Shown: positions 51,879-61,325 of the stretch, piece by piece | How the letters are laid out: every line of letters begins with the position of its first letter | How positions within the stretch are numbered: the first letter of the stretch is position 1 | NCBI GenBank assembly: GCA_029781035.1 | Contig: JAKOXK010000022.1 | Coordinates: forward strand, 22,268-86,267 | Direction: 5' to 3' | Origin: Armatimonadota bacterium | GTDB lineage: Bacteria; Armatimonadota; Fimbriimonadia; Fimbriimonadales; Fimbriimonadaceae | Length of the DNA: 64,000 bases | Notes under the pieces: generated by a model | Database searches by the model: none | Told to the model about the DNA's origin: nothing | What the model saw: the letters and a program-made list of their open reading frames with translations, nothing else | Position numbers and translations under genes: made by a program

Positions 51879-52892
51879 ATGAAGCTATGGCCATTGCTTC
51901 TCGTCAGTGCGCTCTTTCTCGCCGGTTGTGGCAATCAAGGAGGCACCACTTCGACATCGAGTGAGGGTTCTAGCACGTCATCGGGCGGCGGCAAGAAGCT
52001 TCAAATCGCTATGATCCCGAAGGGCACGACGCACGAGTTCTGGAAGTCGGTCCATGCGGGTGCCGCCGATGCAGCGAAAGAGCTGGACGTCGACCTCATC
52101 TGGAAGGGACCACTCAAGGAAGACGACCGGGACGCACAGATCTCGACCGTAGAGGACTTTGTGACCAAGAAGGTCGACGGCATCTGCGTGGCTCCACTTG
52201 ACGATAAGGCTCTCAGGAAGCCGATCGACGAAGCCCTCCAGGCCAAGATCCCTGTCGTCATCTTCGATTCGGCCCTGGCAGACCCGACCGGAACCGTCAG
52301 CTTTGTCGCGACGAACAGCGAGAAGGGGGGTGGCATGGCGGGTGACGCGATGGCCAAGGATTTGGGCAAAGGCGGAAAGGTGATTGTGCTCCGGTATCAG
52401 GAAGGGTCGGCGAGCACAATGGCTCGAGAGAAGGGCTTTATCGATGCAGCAAAAGCTGCCGGCTTGGACATCGTCAGTGACAACCAGTACGCTGGCGCCA
52501 CGGTCGAGACTGCCCAGAAGGCGGCGGAGAACCTGATCAACCGTTTCAAGGGGCCGGACGGCAACCTGACAGTCGGCGGCATCTTCTGCCCGAACGAGTC
52601 TTCGACCTTTGGCATGTTGCGCGCCCTTCAAGACGCCCGTCTCGCCGGCAAAGTTAAGTTCTATGGTTTCGACTCATCACCGAAGCTTGTCGAGGCCCTC
52701 GGCGACGGCCAGATCGAAGGCCTTGTCGTTCAAAACCCGTACAACATTGGCAAGCTTTCGGTTGAGTCCATGGTCAAGTCGATCAAGGGCGAAAAGGTTG
52801 ACCCAGTTATCGATACGGGTGTCACTTTGGCGACGAAGGCCAACATGGACACGGAAGACGTCAAGAAGGTCTTGAACCCGCCCAAGATTTGA
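51879..52892 (+). CDS. ABC sugar transporter substrate-binding lipoprotein (RbsB-like)
   Basis: The 337-residue product starts with signal peptide LLVSALFLAGC (lipobox Cys17), then a Ser/Thr/Gly linker and a type-1 periplasmic-binding fold (KLQIAMIPKGTTHEFWKSVH; PVVIFDSALADPTG). It resembles ribose/galactose/AI-2 binding proteins. The permease follows 60 bases downstream; no ATPase gene is nearby. Confidence 0.88.
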   Translation: MKLWPLLLVSALFLAGCGNQGGTTSTSSEGSSTSSGGGKKLQIAMIPKGTTHEFWKSVHAGAADAAKELDVDLIWKGPLKEDDRDAQISTVEDFVTKKVDGICVAPLDDKALRKPIDEALQAKIPVVIFDSALADPTGTVSFVATNSEKGGGMAGDAMAKDLGKGGKVIVLRYQEGSASTMAREKGFIDAAKAAGLDIVSDNQYAGATVETAQKAAENLINRFKGPDGNLTVGGIFCPNESSTFGMLRALQDARLAGKVKFYGFDSSPKLVEALGDGQIEGLVVQNPYNIGKLSVESMVKSIKGEKVDPVIDTGVTLATKANMDTEDVKKVLNPPKI

Positions 52893-52952
52893 CGGCATGC
52901 CGGTACGTCCTATCGGTCGCGCCCGAATGATGAAACTGGGGAGGCTGGACTC

Positions 52953-53906
52953 ATGAAGCGATACGCCAGCCTCCTTATCCTGATCTTTGCCTGGGTCGTT
53001 CTGTTCGGGATCTTCTCCGTTCTGGTTCCGAACAGCTTCCCGACGCAATCAAACATTGAAACCATCGCCAGGCAGACCGCCATCGTAGGCTTCGCCGCGA
53101 TCGGAATGACCTACATCATCATCCGTGGCGCGATCGACCTGTCCGTCGGTTCGGCCGTCGCCTTCGTCACCGTCGTCATCGCTTGGATGCTCCAGGTTCG
53201 TCATGCCGACGGAGTGACGGCTGCCCTTGTCGGGATCTTGCTCGGCGGAGTCTGTGGACTGGCGAACGGTCTCATGGTCACCAAGCTCCGCGTGAGCCCG
53301 TTCATCGCAACTCTGGCATCGATGCTCATCATCCGGGGCGCGGCCAAGGGTTTGGGAAACGAGCAGAAAATCGACGTGGACAAGTGTCCCGGCTGGCTCG
53401 AGAACCTGCTGGCCCGTTTGCCCAAGGCAGAAAGCTGGAAGCTCTTTCCTCCCGGAATCTGGCTTCTGATCGGCATGGCGGTAGCGGCAGCCTGGCTTTT
53501 GAGGAGCTCGGTCTTCGGCCGCAATGTGGTCGCCGCAGGATCGAACGAGGACGCGGCCTACTTGGCTGGGCTGTCGGTCAAGCGCGACATGGTGCTCGTT
53601 TTCGTGCTGGGAGGCCTCTTCACGGGGCTTGCCGGACTTATGCAGTTTTCGCGCCTGACCGTCGGTGATCCGACAGTCGCTGTAGGCCTTGAACTCGACG
53701 TGATCGCGGCCGTCGTCATCGGCGGCGCTTCGCTGACTGGAGGGCAAGGCTCGATCGCGGGCTCGCTCATCGGAGCCCTGATCATGACCACGATCAAGTC
53801 GGGAGCCAATCAGGTCGGACTTCCCAACTGGGTCCAGGAGATAGCCACTGGATTGATCATCGTCATTGCCGTGACCGTGGACAGTCTGCGGACTCGAAAA
53901 GCGTGA
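52953..53906 (+). CDS. ABC sugar transporter permease (RbsC-like)
   Basis: The 317-residue permease has eight to ten hydrophobic helices and the family motifs GAIDLSVGSAVAFV and GGASLTGGQGSIAGSLIGAL, characteristic of BPD_transp_2 sugar permeases. The needed ATPase (RbsA type) is not in the cluster; it must be encoded elsewhere or be shared. ATG 52953; an MFS gene follows 19 bases after the stop. Confidence 0.88.
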   Translation: MKRYASLLILIFAWVVLFGIFSVLVPNSFPTQSNIETIARQTAIVGFAAIGMTYIIIRGAIDLSVGSAVAFVTVVIAWMLQVRHADGVTAALVGILLGGVCGLANGLMVTKLRVSPFIATLASMLIIRGAAKGLGNEQKIDVDKCPGWLENLLARLPKAESWKLFPPGIWLLIGMAVAAAWLLRSSVFGRNVVAAGSNEDAAYLAGLSVKRDMVLVFVLGGLFTGLAGLMQFSRLTVGDPTVAVGLELDVIAAVVIGGASLTGGQGSIAGSLIGALIMTTIKSGANQVGLPNWVQEIATGLIIVIAVTVDSLRTRKA

Positions 53907-53925
53907 CTGCGAGGGCTGAATAACA

Positions 53926-55143
53926 GTGGAAGCAGAACGATCCGCCACACGCCCCGCTCCGCTACCGGCTCCGGTCCGGATCATGGCGTGGATCAGCTTC
54001 TGGGCGGACGTTGCCTCGGAGATGGTCTATCCGGTCATTCCGTTGTTCGTCGTCGGTGCCCTCAAGGCGCCCGGTTGGGCCCTCGGCGGGATGGAAGGCT
54101 TGGCCAACGTCCTGCTCAACTTCGTGAGGGGTTGGAGCGGCCGTTGGAGCGATCGAATCGGCAAGCGTCTGCCGTTCGTCCGCACAGGTTATGGACTGAC
54201 GGCGATCTCCAAGCCACTCATGGCTCTTGCCTATGCTTGGCCCGTCGCCAGCACGGCCCGAATCGCTGACCGGTTCGGCAAAGGCTTGCGCAACACGGCC
54301 CGCGATGCCTTGCTCGCCGATGCGACGGAAGGGGCCGACGCGGGCCGGGCCTTCGGATTTCACCGGACGATGGACGCGGCAGGTGCCGTTTTTGGCAGTC
54401 TATGTGGCTTCTTGTTGCTGACGTATCTGCCTGGGAAGTACAGGCTCATCTTCGCCATCACTGCCGTACCCGGCTTGGTCGCGGTATGGCTGACCTTTCT
54501 GCTAAAGGAAGCCCATCCCCGTGCTCTGGCGGAGGAAGCAGCGAAGAGAAATGGAGATCCTGCGCCACAACCGGAGGTTCATGTCTCCATACCTGCAATG
54601 TCCTCGCGGTTCAAGCGGGTTCTCGCGGTGTCCCTGCTGTTCGGGCTGGCCAATAGCTCGGACATGTTCTTGCTCCTTCGGGCTCGGGACCTTGGCTTCT
54701 CTGACGGCATGGTCGTGCTGGCCTATGCGCTTTTCAACCTGGTCTACTCTGTGTCGGCATACCCTCTCGGCAAGTGGAGCGACAAGATCGGTCGGAAGTC
54801 GATCCTGGCGATTGGCTGGACGGTCTACGCCGTCACCTATTTCGCGTTTGCGAACACGCCGGCCTGGGGCGTATGGCCGCTTCTGGCTCTGTACGGACTC
54901 TACAACGGAGCCTGCGACGGCACGAGCAAGGCATGGGTCCGAGATGCCAGCGACCCTGAGAACAGAGGGAGCGCCATGGGCTACTACGCGATGGGAACAG
55001 GATTCGCCGGTCTTGCTGCCAGCGTCGGGGCGGGCATTCTTTGGGACAAGGTCGGCCACGCTGCCCCCTTCTGGGTCGGTGGAAGCTTGGCCGCGCTGGC
55101 GTTGATCGCGCTGCCCTTTGCCAAGACGGGCAGCGCGTCATAA
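53926..55143 (+). CDS. MFS transporter
   Basis: The 405-residue protein has about 11-12 membrane helices and the loop motif GRWSDRIGKRLPFVR between helices 2 and 3, with a similar YPLGKWSDKIGRKS in the second half; these are the MFS signatures. It starts with GTG. Substrate unknown; its place behind the sugar ABC genes suggests sugar-related transport. Convergent with the Cys/Met gene (3 nt apart). Confidence 0.85.
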   Translation: MEAERSATRPAPLPAPVRIMAWISFWADVASEMVYPVIPLFVVGALKAPGWALGGMEGLANVLLNFVRGWSGRWSDRIGKRLPFVRTGYGLTAISKPLMALAYAWPVASTARIADRFGKGLRNTARDALLADATEGADAGRAFGFHRTMDAAGAVFGSLCGFLLLTYLPGKYRLIFAITAVPGLVAVWLTFLLKEAHPRALAEEAAKRNGDPAPQPEVHVSIPAMSSRFKRVLAVSLLFGLANSSDMFLLLRARDLGFSDGMVVLAYALFNLVYSVSAYPLGKWSDKIGRKSILAIGWTVYAVTYFAFANTPAWGVWPLLALYGLYNGACDGTSKAWVRDASDPENRGSAMGYYAMGTGFAGLAASVGAGILWDKVGHAAPFWVGGSLAALALIALPFAKTGSAS

Positions 55144-55146
55144 GTT

Positions 55147-56436
55147 TCAGGCGGATTCCAGAGCCTGCTCAAGATCCCGCAGTATGTCTCGTTCATCTTC
55201 CAGGCCGATGCTCAAACGGATTCCACCTGGTGAGAGGCCTGCTGCAGCCTGGGCGGCGGGCGGAAGCGCAGCGTGAGTCATCGAAGCGGGGTGCTCGACC
55301 AGGGTGCGGATCTGGCCCAGTGATACGGCCAAAGTAACCGATAAAGCTTGCGACGCCAAGTGGTCGCACACTTTCATGGCCGTATGATAGGCCTTCTCGT
55401 GCGTGCCCTTCATCTCGAAGAAGATCATGGAACCGGGTGCGAAGTCTCCATCGATGTCCCTCATTTGCTTCATCGCGAGTTCGCGCTGCGGGAACGAATC
55501 GAGGCCTGGATAGTAAACGCGGCCGATTTTGGGATGCAGAGACAGGAACTCCGCCACGTGAAGCGCGGTGGCCTGCTGACGCTCCATCCGTACAGCCAGG
55601 GAAGGGATGCCGTAGACGAGAATGTGCCAGGCCGCGTCTGGCGCGATCGAGCCGCCAAAGTCCTTGCGGTAGAGCAACAGGGCCGGCTCCGATGCGGCCG
55701 GGCCTATGACGACACCACCCATCGTGGCTCCAAAACCGGAGATGTGCTTAGTCAGAGAGTGAACGACGTAGTCGATCCCCATCGTCAAAGGGCGTTGCGC
55801 ATAGGGAGAGGCAAACGTGTTGTCAACGACGGTCACGATCCGCTCAGAGTCGGGCCGATCCTCGTTGTGCCGTTTGACCAGGCGGGCCAAGCCTTCCAGG
55901 TCCACAAGTTCCATCGTGGGGTTGCAGGGCGACTCGAAGTAGACCACCCTTGTCTCGGGGCGGATCGCTTGGTCGACCTCCTCCAAACAGAGCATGCGGA
56001 TCGGGGTTGACTCGACTCCAAAACGGGTGAGCCAGTTGTTAATGTGGCTGTAGGTGCATCCGTAGATGGCGGGGTGGTACAGCAAGTGGTCGCCCGACTT
56101 GACATGGATGCCGATGGCGGCACTGATAGCGGCCATGCCCGAACCGAAGCTCACTGCGCATTCGCCTTTCTCGGCGAACGCCAACGTCTCTTCTAGGAGG
56201 CCCGTGCAGGGCTCCTCAAGCCGGTCGTAAATGTAAATCGGATGTCCTGTTTCCCGGTCGAACTCAGGATTGGCGAACTGCTGAAAGCCTTGGGCTCCGC
56301 GTTCAGCCGACCGAAGGCGGAAACTGACAGTGCTTGTGATCGGGGGGAGAATGTGGTCTTGAAAGTCCCACTTCTCGCTGGTGAACTTGCCGTGAATCAG
56401 AACCGAACGGTCTCGGTACGCTTCGTCGCGTCCCAT
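55147..56436 (-). CDS. Cys/Met metabolism PLP enzyme (cystathionine gamma-synthase/methionine gamma-lyase family)
   Basis: The 429-residue protein has the PLP lysine in VVHSLTKHISGFGATMGG, SGMAAISAAIGI and the C-terminal PGGIRLSIGLED of the family. Members include cystathionine synthases/lyases, O-acetylhomoserine sulfhydrylase and methionine gamma-lyase; sequence alone does not decide. The ATG has a TAGAAT hexamer 6 nt upstream and no ribosome binding site, the clearest leaderless start in the window. Confidence 0.88.
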   Translation of the reverse strand: MGRDEAYRDRSVLIHGKFTSEKWDFQDHILPPITSTVSFRLRSAERGAQGFQQFANPEFDRETGHPIYIYDRLEEPCTGLLEETLAFAEKGECAVSFGSGMAAISAAIGIHVKSGDHLLYHPAIYGCTYSHINNWLTRFGVESTPIRMLCLEEVDQAIRPETRVVYFESPCNPTMELVDLEGLARLVKRHNEDRPDSERIVTVVDNTFASPYAQRPLTMGIDYVVHSLTKHISGFGATMGGVVIGPAASEPALLLYRKDFGGSIAPDAAWHILVYGIPSLAVRMERQQATALHVAEFLSLHPKIGRVYYPGLDSFPQRELAMKQMRDIDGDFAPGSMIFFEMKGTHEKAYHTAMKVCDHLASQALSVTLAVSLGQIRTLVEHPASMTHAALPPAAQAAAGLSPGGIRLSIGLEDERDILRDLEQALESA

Positions 56437-56442
56437 GTTTTT

Positions 56443-56448
56443 ATTCTA
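56443..56448 (-). promoter_or_regulatory. -10-like hexamer upstream of the Cys/Met PLP enzyme gene
   Basis: TAGAAT on the minus strand lies 6 nt (AAAAAC) before the ATG at 56436. Transcription would start at or next to the A of ATG. Confidence 0.5.
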
Positions 56449-56613
56449 GGCCGTGGGAAGCGAAGATGTTCGGCGTGCTCAGGTGTTCTGTGAAGAACGA
56501 TACAGTGTTGGGGGATATAAGTCCCAATGGGCTGCCAGGACTCACGAAAGAAGGCTGATCGTCCGAGATCCCCTTGGCTCATGCTGTTGGCCCCTGGGCC
56601 CACCGCAAGAGGG

Positions 56614-56865
56614 CTACTTTTTGCCCTGCTGCTGGCCGGCATAGCGGCGCATGAACTTTTCGACGCGTCCAGCCGTGTCGACGATCCTCTTCTGACCCGT
56701 GTAAAACGGATGGCTGAACGCGCTGATGTCAACGTGGACCACATAGTGCTCGATTCCGTTGATAACGCGGGTCTCGTTCGTTTTCATCGTGGAGATGCCC
56801 TGCCACTCGTGCTCTCCGTCCACGAAAAGGACAGGGTTGTTCACGGGATGGGTTTTCTGTTTCAT
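56614..56865 (-). CDS. rpmE2: 50S ribosomal protein L31 type B
   Basis: The 83-residue protein carries THPVNNPVLFVDGEHEWQGI and SHPFYTGQKRIVDTAGRVEK. It has no Cys, so it is the zinc-free type B form, often the paralogue expressed under zinc limitation; here I cannot tell if a type A copy exists. The start is ATG 56865 with GGAG upstream; the longer frame to 56916 is not supported. Confidence 0.93.
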   Translation of the reverse strand: MKQKTHPVNNPVLFVDGEHEWQGISTMKTNETRVINGIEHYVVHVDISAFSHPFYTGQKRIVDTAGRVEKFMRRYAGQQQGKK

Positions 56866-56931
56866 TGACAAGGACTCCGGGCGGCTATTGTGCCGCAAGT
56901 CGGGCTGATCGTGCAAGGACCGACCCTGTCT

Positions 56932-57882
56932 TTACCCTGTCTTGTGCTTTTTCGCCGACCTTTTCAGCAGGCAAGTGAACGCCCCGGCACCGATGCGTGA
57001 CATCGGCCAGAGTCGGTAGGCGGGCAGGTCCGTCAAACAGGAGGCATGTCCCTTGAGTTGACGCACAGGCACGGCATGGAAGGTAGTGAACCGCTCTGTC
57101 AGCCACTCGACAATCCCTTCGTTCTCCTCGGGCGAGTATGTACAGGTCATGTAAGCGAGCCAGCCGCCTGGCTTGACACATTCAGCCGCTGTCGCTAGGA
57201 TCTTCCGTTGCCTCCGCACGTTGGCGTCGATCACTTGCGGACTGAAGGCGCCAGGAGCGTCTTGGCCTCGGGCCAAGAGAGACTGGCCAGAGCACGGAGC
57301 ATCCACAACGACCAGATCAAAATCCTCCCTGTAGCGGCCAGCCAGGGTGTCCACGTCGAATCCCGCCGCATAGACGCCGGGCCGGAGGGTGTCCCGCACG
57401 TCGCCCTGGTACGAATCAGCCAAGCAGCGTCTTAGGTTGGACCGCAAGATTCCTCGGCGACTGGGAACAATCTCGTTCGCCACCAGACAGAAATCGGTGT
57501 CCGCGTGCCAGCGGTGGGTCAGGATTGCTTTGCCGCCTGGTGAAGCGCAAACGTCCAGGGCACAGTGAACCGACCCGACGGTAGGGGCGACAACGGTGCC
57601 GGCAAAGACGGAACTCATGTCGAGGCAGTAGTACTTGCCCTCGTCGTGCCAAGGGTGCTTTCCAGGTTGGAAGACGTCTTTGACCCGGGAGACGAAGGGT
57701 GGCTGCCAGGACTGCTCTGACTCTTCAGGCCAGGGCAGTTCGCTCGGCTTGTCTTGCGTCCACACCAACCCACCGGGCAACGGATTCGGGCGTGTCAAGC
57801 AGGCCAGGAAGGCTTCCTGAGACGCCACATCGAGCCCAAGCCGTGTGGCGAGCCTGCGCATGGTCTTGCGGACTTCTGCCAC
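56932..57882 (-). CDS. RNA m5C methyltransferase (RsmB/RsmF/NOP2 family)
   Basis: The 316-residue protein has the SAM motif LDVCASPGGKA, motif IV DAPCSGQSLLAR and the catalytic Cys in MTCTYSPEENEG. It lacks the C-terminal PUA-like domain of E. coli RsmF, so target rRNA or tRNA is not certain. The GTG start has GAGGAG 3 nt upstream. Confidence 0.88.
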   Translation of the reverse strand: MAEVRKTMRRLATRLGLDVASQEAFLACLTRPNPLPGGLVWTQDKPSELPWPEESEQSWQPPFVSRVKDVFQPGKHPWHDEGKYYCLDMSSVFAGTVVAPTVGSVHCALDVCASPGGKAILTHRWHADTDFCLVANEIVPSRRGILRSNLRRCLADSYQGDVRDTLRPGVYAAGFDVDTLAGRYREDFDLVVVDAPCSGQSLLARGQDAPGAFSPQVIDANVRRQRKILATAAECVKPGGWLAYMTCTYSPEENEGIVEWLTERFTTFHAVPVRQLKGHASCLTDLPAYRLWPMSRIGAGAFTCLLKRSAKKHKTG

Positions 57883-58051
57883 CTACTCCTCTATCATGCA
57901 CCAAGGCCCGAAGGTGGGATCAGACGGCCCGGTAACATGACCCACAAGGCAACCGCACGCCAGCGCCGCCGTACGGACGCGCCACCGGACAGGCCGTCCG
58001 CCTTGTTTTATGGGGCCACAGCTGTGTCCGGTTCTGGGGATTGAACGGACC

Positions 58052-60748
58052 ATGAGCGACAAACGCGTATTCCTTTTCCGAGACGGCAATGCCACCATGA
58101 GGGACCTGCTTGGCGGCAAAGGGGCCAATCTGGCCGAAATGAGCAATATCGGCCTACCCGTCCCCCCTGGCTTCACCATCACGACCGAGGTCTGCAACGA
58201 GTACTACGCCAATGGCCGGCACCTTCCAGACGGGCTTATGGACGAAGTCCGGGCCGCCGTCAGGGACGTTGAAGACCAGATGGGCCGGAAGTTTGGTGGC
58301 GATTCGAAGCCGCTCCTGGTCTCGGTCCGATCGGGTGCCAAGTTCTCCATGCCGGGAATGATGGACACCGTCCTGAACTTGGGACTGAACCCGACTACGA
58401 TCGATGCGCTGGTCGCCGAGACCGGCGACGCCCGGTTCGTGTACGACAGCTATCGTCGGTTCATCATGATGTTTTCGGACGTCGCATTTGGTCTGAGCAA
58501 GCACCACTTCGACCAAGACATCCTTCAGGCGTACAAGACCCGAGTGGGCGCAAAAACCGACCTGGACCTCAATGCTGACCAACTGAAGGAGGTATCAGGG
58601 CTCTTCTTGAAATACGTCAGCGACCATGCAGGTCGCGAGTTTCCGACAGACGTATGGGAGCAACTCGCTCTGTCCGTCGAAGCCGTCTTTAAGAGCTGGA
58701 ACAATGATCGCGCCATCGTCTACCGGAGGAAAGAGAAGATCTCTGACCATATCGGAACGGCCGTCAACGTCCAGTCCATGGTCTACGGAAACGCGGGCGA
58801 CGACTGCGGTACCGGAGTCGCGTTCACACGAGACCCCAGCACGGGAGAAAACCACGTGTACGGCGAGTACTTGATGAACGCTCAGGGTGAGGACGTTGTC
58901 GCTGGTGTCAGAACCCCCGTTCCGATCAGCGAGCTGGAGAAGCAAAACATAGGCGTCTTTCAGGAGTTCACCCGGGTCTGCAACCTTTTAGAGAAGCACT
59001 ATAAAGACATGCAGGACCTGGAGTTCACGATCGAGCACGGCAAGCTGTTCATGCTCCAGTGCAGGAGTGGCAAACGGACGGGCCCCGCTGCCGTCAGGAT
59101 GGCGGTCGAGATGGTCGGCGAGGGACTGGTGACCAAAGAAGAAGCTATCCAGCGGGTGACCGCTGCCCACTTGGACCAGTTGCTCCATCCCAGGATCGAC
59201 CCGGCAGCCATCGAGAAGGCGACCGTGCTCGCGCAGGGACTGGCTGCTTCGCCAGGAGCTGCGGTCGGCGAAGTCGTCTTTGACGCCGACACGGCTGCCG
59301 AGAAGGGAGTCCACGGGGGACTGGGGCACAAAGTCGTCCTCGTCCGAGATGAGACCAACCCGGACGATGTGCACGGCATGTTGGCGTCTCAGGGCGTCTT
59401 GACGGCTCGAGGTGGAAAGACAAGCCACGCCGCCGTGGTCGCACGCGGATTTGGAATCCCTTGCGTCGCTGGCGCCGAAGCCCTGTCGGTGGACGCCGCG
59501 TCCAAGACGCTCAAGGTAGGCGGAGTGACGGTGAAGGAGGGAGACAAGATCACGCTCGACGGTAGCACAGGAACAGTCTATTTGGGCGCGCTCGAGCTCA
59601 TCAGTCCCGAGGTCAGCGGCCACTTTGGCACGCTCATGGGCTGGGCTGATGAGTCTCGTGTTCTCAAGGTGCGCACAAATGCCGACAACCCACGGGACGC
59701 CAGGCAAGCCATCGAATTCGGCGCCGAAGGTATTGGGCTTTGCCGGACCGAGCACATGTTCTTCGAGTCCGATCGATTGCCGATCGTCCAGGAGATGATT
59801 CTGACAAAGGATGAGGCAGTCCGCCAAAGCTGTCTCGACAAACTGCAAGTCGTCCAGCAGGCCGACTTTGAGGGCATTTTCGATGCGATGGTCGGGAAAC
59901 CGGTCACGATCAGGCTCATCGATCCGCCCCTGCACGAGTTCCTCCCGAGCGCCGACGATCTGATTCGAGAGACGACAGAGCTCCAGACCAAGATCCAGAT
60001 GGGACAGGCAGGGCTTCAGTCTCAACTCGACGCGAAGGCGAAGCTCCTTCATGCCGTTGAGGAGATGCGGGAATCGAATCCAATGCTCGGACTACGAGGC
60101 GTGAGGCTCTCGATCGTCTTGCCGGGCCTGGTCGTGATGCAGACGCGGGCGATCCTTCAAGCGGCCGCAACACTGATCAAGGCTGGCAAGAGCGTGTTCC
60201 CGGAGATCATGATCCCGCTCGTTTCGACTGTCAATGAATTGAGGGTCGTCCAGTCTCAGTTGGAGGCTGAGGCCAAGAAGATCATCGCCGAGCAAGGCGT
60301 CGAGATTCCGTACATGTTCGGCACGATGATCGAATTGCCCAGGGCAGCACTGACCGCCGGCGAGATTGCGGAGTACGCGCAGTTCTTCAGCTTTGGCACC
60401 AACGACTTGACCCAGACGACCTTTGGATTCAGCCGCGACGATGCGGAGAGCAAGTTCCTGCACCGTTACGTTGACCAGAAGATCCTGCAGCGCAATCCGT
60501 TCGAGACGCTCGACACGACGGGTGTCGGGAGACTGATGAAGCTCGCGGTGTCAGAGGGCAGGGAAGCCCGCAAAGGACTCAAGTGTGGGATTTGCGGCGA
60601 GCACGGCGGTGATCCCGAATCGATCTACTTCTGCCATGAACTCGGACTTGACTATGTCTCTTGTTCGCCGTACCGCGTACCCATCGCACGCCTGTCGGCG
60701 GCCCAGGCAGCGATCCGAGAGAAAGTCAAGGTGACAGTCGACAAGTAG
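58052..60748 (+). CDS. ppdK: Pyruvate phosphate dikinase
   Basis: PPDK interconverts pyruvate, ATP and phosphate with PEP, AMP and pyrophosphate. The 898-residue product has the nucleotide-binding N-terminal domain (LLGGKGANLAEMS), the phosphohistidine swivelling domain with GGKTSHAAVVARG (His459), and the PEP/pyruvate-binding TIM barrel with FGTNDLTQTTFG and the catalytic Cys in KCGICGEHGG. The start at 58052 gives the family N-terminus MSDKRVFLF; the frame from 58010 is not supported. A strong hairpin terminator follows. Confidence 0.96.
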   Translation: MSDKRVFLFRDGNATMRDLLGGKGANLAEMSNIGLPVPPGFTITTEVCNEYYANGRHLPDGLMDEVRAAVRDVEDQMGRKFGGDSKPLLVSVRSGAKFSMPGMMDTVLNLGLNPTTIDALVAETGDARFVYDSYRRFIMMFSDVAFGLSKHHFDQDILQAYKTRVGAKTDLDLNADQLKEVSGLFLKYVSDHAGREFPTDVWEQLALSVEAVFKSWNNDRAIVYRRKEKISDHIGTAVNVQSMVYGNAGDDCGTGVAFTRDPSTGENHVYGEYLMNAQGEDVVAGVRTPVPISELEKQNIGVFQEFTRVCNLLEKHYKDMQDLEFTIEHGKLFMLQCRSGKRTGPAAVRMAVEMVGEGLVTKEEAIQRVTAAHLDQLLHPRIDPAAIEKATVLAQGLAASPGAAVGEVVFDADTAAEKGVHGGLGHKVVLVRDETNPDDVHGMLASQGVLTARGGKTSHAAVVARGFGIPCVAGAEALSVDAASKTLKVGGVTVKEGDKITLDGSTGTVYLGALELISPEVSGHFGTLMGWADESRVLKVRTNADNPRDARQAIEFGAEGIGLCRTEHMFFESDRLPIVQEMILTKDEAVRQSCLDKLQVVQQADFEGIFDAMVGKPVTIRLIDPPLHEFLPSADDLIRETTELQTKIQMGQAGLQSQLDAKAKLLHAVEEMRESNPMLGLRGVRLSIVLPGLVVMQTRAILQAAATLIKAGKSVFPEIMIPLVSTVNELRVVQSQLEAEAKKIIAEQGVEIPYMFGTMIELPRAALTAGEIAEYAQFFSFGTNDLTQTTFGFSRDDAESKFLHRYVDQKILQRNPFETLDTTGVGRLMKLAVSEGREARKGLKCGICGEHGGDPESIYFCHELGLDYVSCSPYRVPIARLSAAQAAIREKVKVTVDK

Positions 60749-60769
60749 TTTCGTTCAACGATCGGACGA

Positions 60770-60818
60770 GCAAGGCGTTCGGCACTGTACCCATGATGGG
60801 CCGCGCCGAACGCCTTGC
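60770..60818. terminator. Bidirectional terminator between ppdK and the DinB-like gene
   Basis: GCAAGGCGTTCGGC (60770-60783) and GCCGAACGCCTTGC (60805-60818) form a perfect 14-bp stem around a 21-nt loop. It lies between two convergent genes and can serve both strands. Confidence 0.75.
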
Positions 60819-60829
60819 TGGGGAACTCC

Positions 60830-61303
60830 CTACTCCCAGTGCATGTCCTCGTCCCCGGTCAGCGCCTGGATGAAGTTCAACTGGGCATCGTGGTAGGACG
60901 CATGGGTGACGCACAGATCGACAAGCTTGAACGGTGACGTTTCGCCGTTCGGCACTTCAATCTTGCGGTCGATCTCTTCTTCAGGGACGGCGTTCCAAGC
61001 TTGGATGACGTCGTTCATCGTCTCCCGGATTGCTGCCATGGCCGTCGCCTTGTCTCGGAACTCGGCTGGTGCCATAACCCAGCCTTCCGAATCGAACTTC
61101 TCGGGGACACCGCCTTTCAACCGTGTGATGATGCGCTTGTTCACGAACACGACTTCGTAAGTAAAATCGTAGGCTGAGCGGGCGACACCGCCGAGCGACT
61201 TACCCAAGACAGGTTCTTCCAGAGCACTCAAATCGTTCAGGTAGGAGTCACGGGCAAAGGTTAGTTGTTCCGTCATGTGCTCTTTGAGCGCCCTAGCGTC
61301 CAT
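60830..61303 (-). CDS. DinB-like four-helix-bundle protein
   Basis: The 157-residue protein resembles DinB/DUF1572-type bundles (DLCVTHASYHDAQLNFIQAL near the C-terminus with His). A TAGTGT hexamer lies 6 nt before the ATG. Distantly similar to the gene at 23512. Function unknown. Confidence 0.7.
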   Translation of the reverse strand: MDARALKEHMTEQLTFARDSYLNDLSALEEPVLGKSLGGVARSAYDFTYEVVFVNKRIITRLKGGVPEKFDSEGWVMAPAEFRDKATAMAAIRETMNDVIQAWNAVPEEEIDRKIEVPNGETSPFKLVDLCVTHASYHDAQLNFIQALTGDEDMHWE

Positions 61304-61309
61304 AACCGG

Positions 61310-61315
61310 ACACTA
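61310..61315 (-). promoter_or_regulatory. -10-like hexamer upstream of the DinB-like gene
   Basis: TAGTGT on the minus strand lies 6 nt before the ATG at 61303, with no ribosome binding site. Confidence 0.4.
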
Positions 61316-61325
61316 CCGCATTTGG

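Noticed and set aside
56437..56613. SAM riboswitch upstream of the Cys/Met enzyme
   Set aside because: No SAM-I or SAM-II core is visible, and the -10-like hexamer next to the ATG leaves no room for a leader.
58988..60052. Minus-strand 354-residue frame opposite ppdK
   Set aside because: ppdK motifs are intact on the other strand; shadow frame.
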